Source: Paramacrobiotus metropolitanus (Eukaryota; Tardigrada; Eutardigrada; Parachela; Macrobiotidae). Taken from it: 64,000 nt of DNA. Positions 52,866-62,590 of the stretch are shown here, piece after piece (position 1 is the first letter of the stretch; the number at the start of each line of letters is the position of its first letter). The notes under the pieces are model-generated. The model had not been told where the DNA came from and ran no database searches. It saw only the letters and a list, made by a program, of their open reading frames with translations. The position numbers and the translations under genes are program-made. The stretch covers positions 1,054,001 to 1,118,000 of the forward strand of contig NW_026570242.1 in NCBI RefSeq assembly GCF_019649055.1, in the 5' to 3' direction.

Positions 52866-55430
52866 TCAGCAGGGGGTTGTCTCGACGTGGGTAGTCATCA
52901 ATTGGGTGGTCCGGTAGGACGGGGGTTGCTCGGTCATAGAATCCTCGAGGTAAGTCTTTTCCTCCTTCAGGCACGCAACCTCGATGCCCAGGTCTTCTCG
53001 TTCCTGGACCAGCTGATTGTACTTGTCGCACAGGCCGGTGAACTTGTTGGTTACATCCGTGCTGAAGTCGTAAAGTTCCTGTTGGTACTCTAGGAGGCGG
53101 TCCTGGTCTATCTGCAGTTGGGTCTTCTCGGACTCTAACTGTGTGATCCGGGCTCGTTGAGCCTCGATGACTGCGAGATTCTCAACGCGAGCCTCTTCGA
53201 ACCGGGCTGTTTCATTCTGAAGATGGGTGGTGAGGGCAAGGATCTGCTGACCAAGTTGGGCCTGGCATAGCCGAAGGTCTACGGCTATACCCTCCGGGTC
53301 ATTCTGGTTTTCCCGGAGGTTCGCGTAGGCCGTCCGGAGGAAGTCGAGTTCCGAATTTATTTCGTCCATCTCCCCCTCCAGGCCGATGATGCCCTGTTTA
53401 AGGTGATGGTTCTCCTCGCGGTACTCATCCACCCGGTCGAACATCTTATGGAGTTCCGCCGGGCCAGCCTCGGAGTAGCCGAGGGCCTGTAACCGCTGCT
53501 CCAAGTCTTCGCGCAGGGTGGCCACTTTGGCCCGAGACTGCTCCAGCATGTCCTGGAGTCTGGTGACTTCGGCTTGTTCATGACGGCAGGGCTCCTCAGT
53601 TACTTGTAACTGGGCCACTAACCGTGCAATCTCCTGGGTAAGGTCGTCAATGACGGTGTTCGCACGTTCAAGTTCGTCAGTAAGCCTCTTGCGCTCCTGC
53701 TTGTGCGATGCTACCGTCTGGGACAGAACATTCTCCGTCGATTCGACGATGTTTTGTCCGGCCAAGAGCTGGTTTTGCAGCTCATATATCCGTTGACGGA
53801 GGACCTGTGGGTTGTCGATCTTCTCCGGAGGGGTTTTTGTTAGGTACCGCCGAGGTGTATAATCCGAGGTTCCAATGTGTGAGCCTGGATGCTGCTTCGG
53901 TGACGGTAACCTGAAACCCTTTCTGCTGTCCGGACGCTCGGTCACCTTATTGGGTAACACGGTTGCGTCGAAGACATCGTCGGTCGGTGATGGAGTCTTA
54001 TCAGCCCCGAGGTTCGAAGGTTTAAACATCGGTGGTGTGGCCGGAAGGTCCGAGGTTGGTTTTGCGACCTTCGGTGAAGCCGATTTCGACTTACGTGCAG
54101 CCTGTGAGGCTTCAATCCGGCTGGCTCGGGTTGGCGTAGGTTCACTGCCGAGGGTTTTGGGTTTCGGGGATGACGGTCCGCCAGCCGAGGTTAAGTTAAC
54201 CTCGGTAACCGAACCCTCAACCTCGTCTACGGAGGTTGCAACCGACGAAATCCGGAATTTGACCGGGGAAACGGCTTTCTTAGCTGAGGAAGTGGGGGTT
54301 GCCGGCCGGGTCTTGGGTGTTCCAACCTGTTGGGTCGAAGTCCGGGCCCCTGTGTTGGGGGTCCGAGCCTCGGTGTCCGAGGCTCGAGCCTCGGTGTTCG
54401 AGGTTCTAGCCGACTGCAACCTTCCCGTTGAAGATTTTGAAGTCCCCGAGGTCGGCTTCGATGAGTTCGAAGTCCGAGTTGGAGTCCCGGTAAGGGTCCT
54501 CGGGTCCGGTGTGGTCGCCTTCGGAGTCCCCGAGAGTCGCTTCGGGTCCAGCGACGTCGATTTCCGGCTGTTGTCCGAAGATTTTGGGTTATTGCCCGTT
54601 GGTTTGGGGCTTTGAGCCAGGGTCGGTGGGGACTTAGTCGGTGAACCCGCCTTGTGGGTCACCCCCCGGGTCGGTGATACCGGACCCTTCATTTGGCTCG
54701 GGCTCATCTGGCCCTGCCTCGGCTTCGGTCCAGCCATGCTGCCCTGTTGGGGCTGCACAGGGTCACCCATGTCTGGTGACACCTCGGAGCTACTTAGCGC
54801 CGGGCTCGAGGCTCCATGGTCCGGGGTGATGGCCGGAATGAAGACTGGCGAGGCATCTATTGGGTGCACAAGTCCAGCCGCAGGCTCGGAGTTTGCAGTT
54901 TGACCTATTGGGTCATGCAGAACCTCCGGCTCAGCCTGTGGTTGCTCGAGGAACGTCCGGTCGTGTGCGTCCTCGAAGCTATCCTCCGGCGATTGGGTGA
55001 AGTCGTTCGCCAGGATCCGCGCATCTCGCTTCTCCTTGGCCGATTTAGTCGACTGATTGGATTTGTTGGATTTGCCGGACTTACTCGATCGGTTGGAGTC
55101 CGACGAGTGAGGTTCGTTACCCGGGCAAGCATGACGGAAGGTATACCCGCCTGCGTTATCCCGTCGGGCGTAACCTTGGTCGAACTTCCGTTCGTATGGG
55201 TTGTCTCGACCGGACATCTGCGGTGGTGGCTCTATTGGAGCCTTGAAGTAGCCTCCGGGTTGTCCCTTCGGCCAAAAAGTCAGACTATCCCTATTGGGGA
55301 CTTGTCCGAAGCCGATGAGGCTTTTTGCCTGTTGAAGGTCCGGGGGCCCGGTGGGGGGGGCTAAGGTCCGGTGGGGGGGGCAGAAGTCCGGTGGGGTGAC
55401 CGAACTAGTAAATGCCTCACAGCAATGTTA
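52866..55430 (-). CDS. Giant element, 5'-most ORF: disordered head plus long coiled coil
   Basis: The first ATG is at 55217 (783 aa), but the same frame is open back to about 55430 without an ATG. The N-terminal about 450 residues are disordered, with Ser/Lys (SNRSSKSGKSNKSNQSTKS) and Thr/Pro/Lys repeats. From about residue 470 a continuous coiled coil runs for about 290 residues (RQRIYELQNQLLAGQNIVES, DELERANTVIDDLTQEIARL, FLRTAYANLRENQNDPEG). It ends VETTPC, after which the Gag leader is open in another frame. TATTG hairpins at 54853, 54901 and 55228 lie in this frame; the second encodes a DPIG. The protein family is not recognised. Structural scaffold is the obvious guess. Confidence 0.5.
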
Positions 55431-55640
55431 CTCCTTTCTTTAAACGAGACCCAACTATTATCCCATAACAATGTTACCCTTTTCTTTAAACGAGACCCAA
55501 CTATTAATATCCCACAGCAATGTTATTCCTTTCTCTAAGCGAGACAGAACCAGTAACACCCCACAGTAATGTAGCTCTTTTAAACGAGACAGACCAGTAG
55601 CACCCCACGGTAATGTTTCTCATTTTTTAAACGAGGCTGA
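55335..55640. repeat. Tandem repeats ahead of the giant element's first ORF
   Basis: Two kinds occur side by side. At about 55335-55395, ggtccggtgggggggg-type units appear three times. At about 55400-55640, four to five units of 52-62 bp each contain cagcaatgtta then ttctttaaacgagacccaact with decreasing fidelity. Confidence 0.7.
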
Positions 55641-56020
55641 AGAACTAATAAGATCCCTGTTTTCTTTAGTTGCATAGGCTAAATTGACTCTTCTAGGTTT
55701 GTTAGATGTTTCAAATTTTTCTTCCGTTTATAATTTCCTTAATCATCTTTTTAGGTTTTTCTAGATTCATTAGGTTGTTTACAGTTTGTTATTAGGTTGC
55801 TGAGGTTTTTTTTGCTTTGTTAGGTTCCTCCCGAATTTTATTAGATTAGGTTTCGATTTTGCTTACTTTCACTAAAATGTTCTTTAGTGTTTAGGTTTCT
55901 TAGGTTATTCTAGGTTTCTGATGTTATACTTACGTTTCTTAGGTTTCCTTGTGTTATTCTAGATGTCCTTTTAGTTGCTTAGGCTTATTCGTTGCTCATT
56001 TGCTTATTTGACTCCAGAAT
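55641..56020. repeat. T-rich tract with recurrent TTAGGTT words
   Basis: In about 380 bp, ttaggtt or near variants (taggttt, ttaggct) occur about ten times at irregular spacing in a T-rich background. There is no coding frame. The word resembles arthropod-type TTAGG telomere repeats, but the array is degenerate and irregular. Confidence 0.45.
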
Positions 56021-56225
56021 AGGTAACAGAATGGAGAGCTGTTAAACGAAATCGTTATGACGTCCTCTCAGTAATAAATTATTTTCTTGTTTATTTAGAT
56101 AAAGATTTAGAACTCGGTCACGTGAAAGTTTCTTGCTTTCGGTCTCAGCTCATTCGACTCAGAAAAAAATTCTTAGCCGAATGAGTGCAAAATGACGTCA
56201 TTATGACGTCATCCTGATGGTGTCC

Positions 56226-56890
56226 CTATATTGGATTTTTACCACTGGTTGAATGGCGAAAACGCGCCGAAGCGCTTTGGGGTAATACTCGCCCCAGATC
56301 CCATCGGGCATGACACACAGAGACTCCGAATTTACACCTCCACGTCCCATCCACCCATCCAGAGGGTTCGGGAGATCCACTCCACGGTCCAATGTGAGCG
56401 AAACGACAGCTTCCAGAATGAACATTCATGCGTCCCCGAAAACAGAAAACACAGAGCCCCCCGAACGCTGCACCAACTAGGTCACGGGTTGAACGGCGAA
56501 AACGTGCCGAAGCGCTTTGGGTTAATACTCGCCCCAGATCACATCGAGCACAACATCCAGAAACTCCAGGCTCCCCACCCTCAGGCCGCATGAATTCGGA
56601 ATGCGAAAATGACGAATGCAAGCGACGGCAGGTTTCGGAGTCAGCGCGGCTCCCGAGCGCACATCCACGGTTTCCAACCTCACCGTTCCCAAAAGCAAAA
56701 ACAGCAGAATCCCCGAACGCTGCACCAACTAGGTCACTGGTTGAATGGCGGAAATGCGCCGAAGCGCCTTGGGTTAATACACGCCCCAGATCACATCGAG
56801 CACAACGTTCAGAAACACCGAGCTTCCCGCCACCAAGGCCGACGAAGTCTTCTCCACGGGATGAATTCAGGAACCGATTCAACTCCATGA
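56226..56890. repeat. Three tandem repeats of about 240-250 bp
   Basis: A core with gttgaatggcg, cgccgaagcgctttggg, taatactcgccccagatc and catcg recurs starting about 56248, 56488 and 56740. Spacing is 240 and 252 bp. The minus strand is open through all three copies (220 codons, CARCDLGRVLTQ-type unit), which may be a by-product of the repeat. Confidence 0.75.
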
Positions 56891-57023
56891 TATGAGAGAC
56901 GGATGAACAAAGCGAATCAGATCCACCAGATGAGTATGGCGAAGTGAGATGTTACACGGGTGCTAGAGAGCCTCCAGTGGCGGATGCTAGCAGAACCCGA
57001 CCGTGAAAGCGCTCAGGACTTGT

Positions 57024-57057
57024 CCCTGCCAATCTGGCGTTAACCAGAATGGCAGGG
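57024..57057. repeat. Isolated hairpin
   Basis: Arms ccctgccaatctgg and ccagaatggcaggg pair at 13 of 14 positions around the loop cgttaa. It lies just outside the GC-rich block, before the host gene at 57.2 kb. Confidence 0.65.
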
Positions 57058-57194
57058 CACGCATGATAGCACTCAACGATGACATTTAAGTAACGCCGCT
57101 CTATCGCTTCTTCGATACAACGTATTATGAATTTATGACGTACTGTCTGTGACAGTGTGACTGCTCCATAAAAACATTATTAATTGTACTGTAG

Positions 57195-58345
57195 GTGATG
57201 CACACACTCCTCACGAGGTGACATGGGATGATCAAACGCCCTATCAGCCAGTCCAGCTTAACTTTGTTTATAAAGGCGCATATGCGGCGTATTGGAGCAA
57301 TGCCGCTGTTCTCGGAACTGGATTCATCGGTCTCGTTCTATATCAGGGACGCGATTTGCTTAGGCGGGAAACCGAAGCCTTGTTGAAAAACATCTACGCA
57401 CGCCTGTGCATTGTTGCGTGCATATTCTCCGTGGTGGCAACTGTGTTTACCGTAAGACGATGGCAAACTGTTCCAAAACCTACTTAGAGAATAATGCGAG
57501 CGATTTGGAAATACCGTTTATCATGTCCATAGTAGCCTGCTTCCTGCATGTTCGCCTGGGTCAGCTGGTTTGTTTGCTCCTATTTTGACCCTGATGTCCG
57601 TGACGTACAAACATTACCATCCACCCGCGGTGTCAAACACGGGAAAATTTTGCAACAGTAAGTCAAGATCTGCACATTAGATTTTTCACAATATTAATCA
57701 CCGACGAAGAAATCGTAAAAATTACAACCCAAAACACTTCTGTAAAAAATTCCGTTATGTTATGACTGTGGAATTTCAAATAGCGTACGAATACTGTTGT
57801 ACTCGTACATTAATTAAGTGTCATGGTACTACAGAAAAGATCGTCTTTGAGCAAGGCAAATTTCGTGATATCCACAATGACCACGGTATACAATGGACAC
57901 TAACGAAGCCCGTTGACAACGACAACGCCAACGCCAACATGCAAAATCCTCATCTTTTGGAAAATTTTCTACTTGTCTATCGGCAGCAAAGGAATCTACT
58001 AATAATTCTCGTTGGCGCTCCCAGCTGCGCAAACTGCTTCGTCGTGCACGCGATCCCAACGCCTTCAGCCGCATCACTATGCAGTCGTCGCGTTTGACCG
58101 GTGCATCGCTACCAGCTCACCCGTCGACTTTTGATACTGTCCGCCACGATGAATCGGGATGTGTTGTTGAAGAAACTTACTCCGAGATGACATCTCAGTA
58201 CACTGACGTTTCGGGACAGCCATCGTCCGGCTTGACGATGCCCGACAGCGCATCGGATGTGATTAGAGGACTGATAAGTGAAAACATGAAACACCCAGCC
58301 GCGGATACTATCGAGCATAAGAATGAGGAAAATTTCAATCATTAA
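57195..58345 (+). CDS. Multi-pass membrane protein, possibly TMEM237-like; 5' end missing
   Basis: Exon 57195-57451 (acceptor gtactgtag, donor GTAAGA) encodes a membrane helix pair (WSNAAVLGTGFIGLVLY and CIVACIFSVVATVFT). Exon 57536-57657 encodes another span with MFAWVSWFVCSYFDPDV. A terminal exon from about 57987 encodes a basic RKLLRRARDPNAFSR stretch and a Ser/Thr-rich tail ending at TAA 58345. An AATAAA at 58391-58396 fits this 3' end. The span-loop-span spacing and the W-F/D-x-D ending recall TMEM237, a ciliary transition-zone protein. The match is weak. Phase between the second and last exon is off by one with the acceptor I chose, and upstream exons were not found. Confidence 0.45.
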
Positions 58346-61340
58346 TTTGGATGTAATAAGCATTTCTATTCTAATTTCTTGTGAAGATTAAATAAACATT
58401 ATGGCTGCGAGCACGGGTAAACACAGGCGTTGTTGCTGGTGCACGGGCATCCTTTTGGTTTTCCACAGCTGCTGACTGCGGACACTGATAGTGCGGGCGC
58501 TCTCTTGTAAATGTACTATGCCACATAGTTATAGGAACAGTTACTAAAGAGCTCAATTCCTGTACTGATGACGGAGATCTCCATAAGCAGTTTAGCAAAG
58601 ATGACTATTTTGGGTCGGAATGCACTTTGCTCTAGCAGTTCCATCAATAACTGGAGAAAACGCCCCATAGAATACGTACTTCCTAGTACTTACTTCTATT
58701 GTTCTCGTTAAATTATCTGGCGTGCAGCAAGCCGCCAGTCAACCAAACTCACTTTATTGTGTTTAAGCAGTTAGACGTGGCGCTCCGTAGGGTGAAGTTT
58801 GGCGTTACACGTGAATTTGTACGAGTTTGTTTCGCTGTATTGATTCGTCAGAAATTGACAACGGCACAATCGCTAATGAGGTGTGATTTCGGCACTATTG
58901 TGTCATTTGAGATGAGACGCTTCGCAAGGTTAAGCATATGCGTCTATGTGAAAAACACCAGTGCAGTCTACATTACAACGTGTACACACTCCTCTACTTG
59001 TTTTTTCTAAGTACAATCAAAGAGAAGTTATTCACCACAAGAATTACTACAAAACTAAACTAATCTTAAAAATTTTAGCCATACCAGCAAAATGTCCCAC
59101 TCGGTTTTATGCAAAAGTAAATAATGTCCCAAGTTATAGCTCTTGCCATATACACGTAACCAAGGCGGCGACTTCGCTGTACTTGCATGGCTTTCGATTT
59201 ACTCTTGTACAGAACTTGTGAAGTGCGAGCGTCATTTACTTATTGTTACTCGATTGTGAAAAACGATTTATGACAAGTTTAGGGCAACGACTTACAGAGT
59301 ATGTGTTACATATCAGCACTTTTCTACAATTTATTAGTACCCATTTTTTAACTTTTATACAAAAATGAACTAATTTAGAAAAGTTTAAACGGATCGTTGG
59401 AGTTTCGCAAAACAGTAACTTTGTCGATTTTGCATAAACTTCCGCTCATTTTATCATAATTATATTGTGAAATGTTAAAACCGCGATCTTCAGGTACTCT
59501 GTAATATCAGCGATTTTGCTGCTTGATGTTTCGTTTAAATTATAAAAAGTATAGTAAAAATATAACAAATAGCAGTAACTAGCACTAACTACTAGCACCA
59601 GTTTCATATATATCCTGAAGATATCCCAGGCACCGCATGCCCGCCCTATGAGATCCAAACTAAACGTTTTATTTAGCGCGCGTTTTTAGATAATCTCAGC
59701 CATTAATCACATTTGATGACAGAATCATTCCATAATCTAAAACCATTTACTGGGATATGCTTACCGTTAGCACAATTCAAAAACAAAATATATTCACTTT
59801 CAAATTCTGCGCAGCATCGCACAACTACAGAGTACAGATGTAATATAACTTCGAAATTGAACTCCCAAACAGATATGCACAAGGCAGTGTCAACTGTCAA
59901 GTATAACCTTATTTAATTAACTATTGTTATAATAAATGATATTAAAAGAAAGATGACGCAAAAGCAACTTGTTAGATCGGATTCGGAATGGAGATTTGCA
60001 TATGGTTGTTAAGAAAGTCCTATATGTCTCGCGATTCTGTTTCATCTGAAATGACAATGGCTAGGCACGCTACGCCTCGTATACCCTCGGCACGCCTGAT
60101 TGTGCGGTTGTCAATTACCGGACAAGCTTGTATAGCGTGGAGTTTCCGTAAACTTAACCATATCTACAATGTTCAGTGTGTCCGAATTACTGATGGTATT
60201 GGCAATTGTGCTTTCTGTAATGTGTCATTTCAACATTGCTTGCGGTACAATCGTTTGAACTAAGGTCACATGTAAGTGCAATGAAACAGGATTTGTAGAA
60301 TGGTGCAACTGCAAGTGAGGAAGACACTTACATACAGCCAGAACTTAATGCTAATGTAAATAATCTTGAGCCTGGAGTCATTACTTATTAGCATGTCTCA
60401 CATTTTTCTATCCGCGTTATGGGGATAACGAGCGTCATACAGAAAGTTAGAATACGAAGAGGGCCTTAGAGGGCTACAAACGCAATAATTTGCGCAATCT
60501 AACAATTCGCAGCAATATGGGAATAGCGTATGGGCTTTAACATTTTTCCGCGTTGTCCTATTTTTGTTTTGCTTGGAAAAATGTTGCAGATTTTTTTACG
60601 GTCACCTTATTGTTTTAAGAAGGTCACACAAGGTCCGAAATAGTGTCCCCTTTGTCCACCATAGCTGCAAAAGTGCTTGTTTTACAAAATTCAATTAAGA
60701 GAAAAAATTTAATTAGTGGGGCTTTCGCTCATGCCACTCGTATTGCATCTTTAGTCACAGTCGCCAAAACACGTGAATGCGGCAGAAAACGCTGTACACT
60801 GCAGAACCTACGCAGTGCGGCTAGCATCTTGCCGAGAAACTTGCTACTATAAAAAGTCAGTAGTAGTACAAAGGGTAAAACAAACAGGATGGTTCGTAAC
60901 GTACTTCGCACTTCGTACAAAGCACTTCGTAGTTATCGAGTACCCATTAGTGGGTACGTCGATGATAGCCACTAACCAGTTTCACTCGGAAAACTGCGCT
61001 GCCTGATGCGCTTTCTCTTTTTTTTAATTAGCAGCTTGTTTTCTGGTTGAAAGTAAAGCCGGATAATCGACAAAATTACTCTGAAATTCCCGCAACAGCG
61101 AACAACACACCCGAGGAGTGAACCCGTGGTACGGAGGCAGGGGCTTGGAAATTCAATTGAATTTACATGCGAAGCCTCTGAAAATACATCTGAAATGTCA
61201 GTCCAAGCTATATCTTGGTTGCATCAGGGTTCAAGGGTGTTTGCGCATGGTCGACCGTCGCCACTGGTCATTGATGAACAGCCTCCGCTTCTGTTTCTTC
61301 TTGGTGGAGGCCAAAGTGGGGGTGGCGGCAGGACGAGGGC
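58346..61340. other. AT-rich intergenic region, no gene seen
   Basis: Nearly 3 kb have no frame with splice, codon or motif support. A small palindrome gtacccattagtgggtac lies at about 60940-60960. The phrase acttcgta recurs at about 60900-60935. Confidence 0.4.
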
Positions 61341-61442
61341 CATAACGGTCAGGTGGGTTGCGCAACATGCGGTAGCGCTGCTGGACTCAGGCTCATCAAC
61401 GGTTTGCTCGAGCCATCCGGTTTGCTCAAGCCATCGTTCTCG

Positions 61443-62590
61443 CTACATCTTTTGGACGATATATCGGACATCCTCGAAGATGGGGAATAAGCCCATGTCC
61501 CGACCCTGACCAGAAACGTATTCTGTTCCATCGACCAGCTGTGGGTGGTGCGCCATATATTCCAAGTGGTAATGGCCCAGGAGTTGGTTGGCAATTTCTC
61601 CACGTGTGAGGCCGAGAGGATGTTGTTTGGTGGTGAGCACTGTAAGGATAGCGTTCCGCCATTCCCAATAACCCTGCGGCTGCTTCCCGCCTTTGCGGTG
61701 GGAAAGTGTAGAAAACATCGGCTTTGGGCGTATGAGTTTGCAAGATGGCGCCCTCGTTGTATGCCATCTGGATGTACAGCCTCACTTTGGATTTGGACAA
61801 CCATGGGCCGTGCCATTTTTCGACGAGCTGGTGGGCCAGGTTCCCTGTGGCGTAAGTTGTGCCCGTTTGGGACAACGCCTGTAGGGCGGCCTTAGCGTAT
61901 GCCCATCCTTTGTCCGTGCTGGAAATCTTCATCTTTTTCGATGGATCTCCGCCCGGCCATTTCCTGGCCACCTTTGGTGTTGGTGGCGAGACATAATCGA
62001 TGCGTAGCTTCTCAGGCCATGGATCTGGCAGGGTGTGGCGTATCTCGCCCGAGTCCGATTCTGAAGAAAATGTATCTCTCACATTGGCCAAGTCGGGTCG
62101 GGCACCACTCTGGTCACTGGGTTGAGCACCTTTTGCGCCGCCCTGGTCCTCCATGCTCTGGTCACCGGTAGGTGCCTGATTTTCGTCGCTTGGAGGGATT
62201 TCCGTGTTGTGGTCCTGTGGGACATTTATGGTCAATTTGCCAGGGCTTTGGTCATCGTCGTTTAAGTCACCAGAGTTGGACTTTTGGGATTCCATTTCCT
62301 GGTCCTCCTTTTCTTCCTCTGACTCTGGGTTCTCAGGTCTAGAGTCCTCAGAGTCCGAGTCGCTGGGTGGCGGGCTTGGCGACTTCTTCCCGTGCACCTT
62401 CTTTGCCGTGGTCTTTCGGCTCTTCGTGGAAGTGGCTGACGGGGATGGTGACGGTTGTCTGGACCGGCCAGCTGCGCTGGGCAGTGACACTGTGTCCCGT
62501 GGCGACGGCCGGGTTCCGGTCGTAAGCATACCTTCCGCCTCCTGTTCCTTCCGTAAAGCCATCTCCGGCGGGTAACTGATGGTCGCGGAG
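61443..62590 (-). pseudogene. Second copy: acidic linker and double winged-helix-like part
   Basis: The frame opening at about 62590 (ATG 62562) has Ser/Pro/Lys-rich then acidic sequence (PESEEEKEDQEMESQKSN). The first winged-helix-like module follows (DKGWAYAKAALQALS, GTTYATGNLAHQLVEKW, ILQTHTPKADVFYTF). Near 61710 the coding moves to another frame for the second module (GYWEWRNAILTVLTTKQHP, GLTRGEIANQLLGHY), ending at 61443. Order and key residues parallel 42140-43388 of the first copy. The C-terminal about 80 residues of the first copy are absent. No TATTG hairpin is present. Confidence 0.6.

Larger units (their letters stand above)
50267..52868 (-). pseudogene. Giant element, Gag gene interrupted by two TAGs and frame changes
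   Basis: A Ty3/Gypsy-type Gag can be followed through several frames. A Thr/Ser/Gln-rich leader (from about 52860) runs to an in-frame TAG at 52379-52381 and then continues PRQPDNRDPIGLVGPG and QADQYVVIPPGMWLDHN. After a frame change near 52080 the capsid domain follows (52060-51471), then an in-frame TAG at 51468-51470 and the same frame again to a Gly/Tyr/Gln-rich repeat (QPRSPGYGQPQ) and a zinc-knuckle-like segment. A last frame change near 50.62 kb leads to a Pro/Gln/Asn-rich tail ending at 50267. Such proteins assemble retroelement particles that package RNA. The breaks suggest decay, recoding or sequence error. Confidence 0.65.
35728..55290. repeat. Dispersed family of TATTG-loop mini-hairpins
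   Basis: More than 25 short palindromes share a five-base loop TATTG (plus strand; CAATA on the coding minus strand) and have unrelated but complementary stems of 3-7 bp. Perfect examples include 36694-36708 (AGGCC/GGCCT), 36978-36994 (GAGGCC/GGCCTC), 37408-37422 (GAGCC/GGCTC), 37633-37649, 38969-38985, 39489-39507 (ACGTCTC/GAGACGT), 41363-41379 (GGAACC/GGTTCC), 41918-41936 (AACTTAA/TTAAGTT), 50329-50345 (GGCCCC/GGGGCC), 52275-52289 (GGACC/GGTCC), 52345-52357, 54901-54915 (TGACC/GGTCA) and 55228-55242 (GGCTC/GAGCC). Wobble versions include 38541-38555 and 54853-54867. Variants with loop TGTTG include 41011-41025 and 50951-50965. They occur both inside reading frames and in non-coding DNA. Confidence 0.85.

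Noticed and set aside
36000..55290. CRISPR-like or bacterial origin for the regularly repeated palindromes
   Set aside because: The stems differ from site to site, spacers are unequal, many sites lie inside reading frames, and the surrounding genes are spliced animal genes.
56231..56895. Plus-strand frames over the 245-bp repeats
   Set aside because: Several overlapping frames are open only because the repeat unit lacks stops, and none has an independent signature.
57762..58097. Plus-strand frame of 111 codons between exons of the TMEM237-like gene
   Set aside because: It overlaps the pyrimidine-rich end of the presumed intron and has no continuity with the membrane-protein exons.
61349..61816. 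155-codon minus-strand frame in the second element copy
   Set aside because: It is an out-of-frame shadow. The homologous winged-helix-like residues are in the two neighbouring frames.
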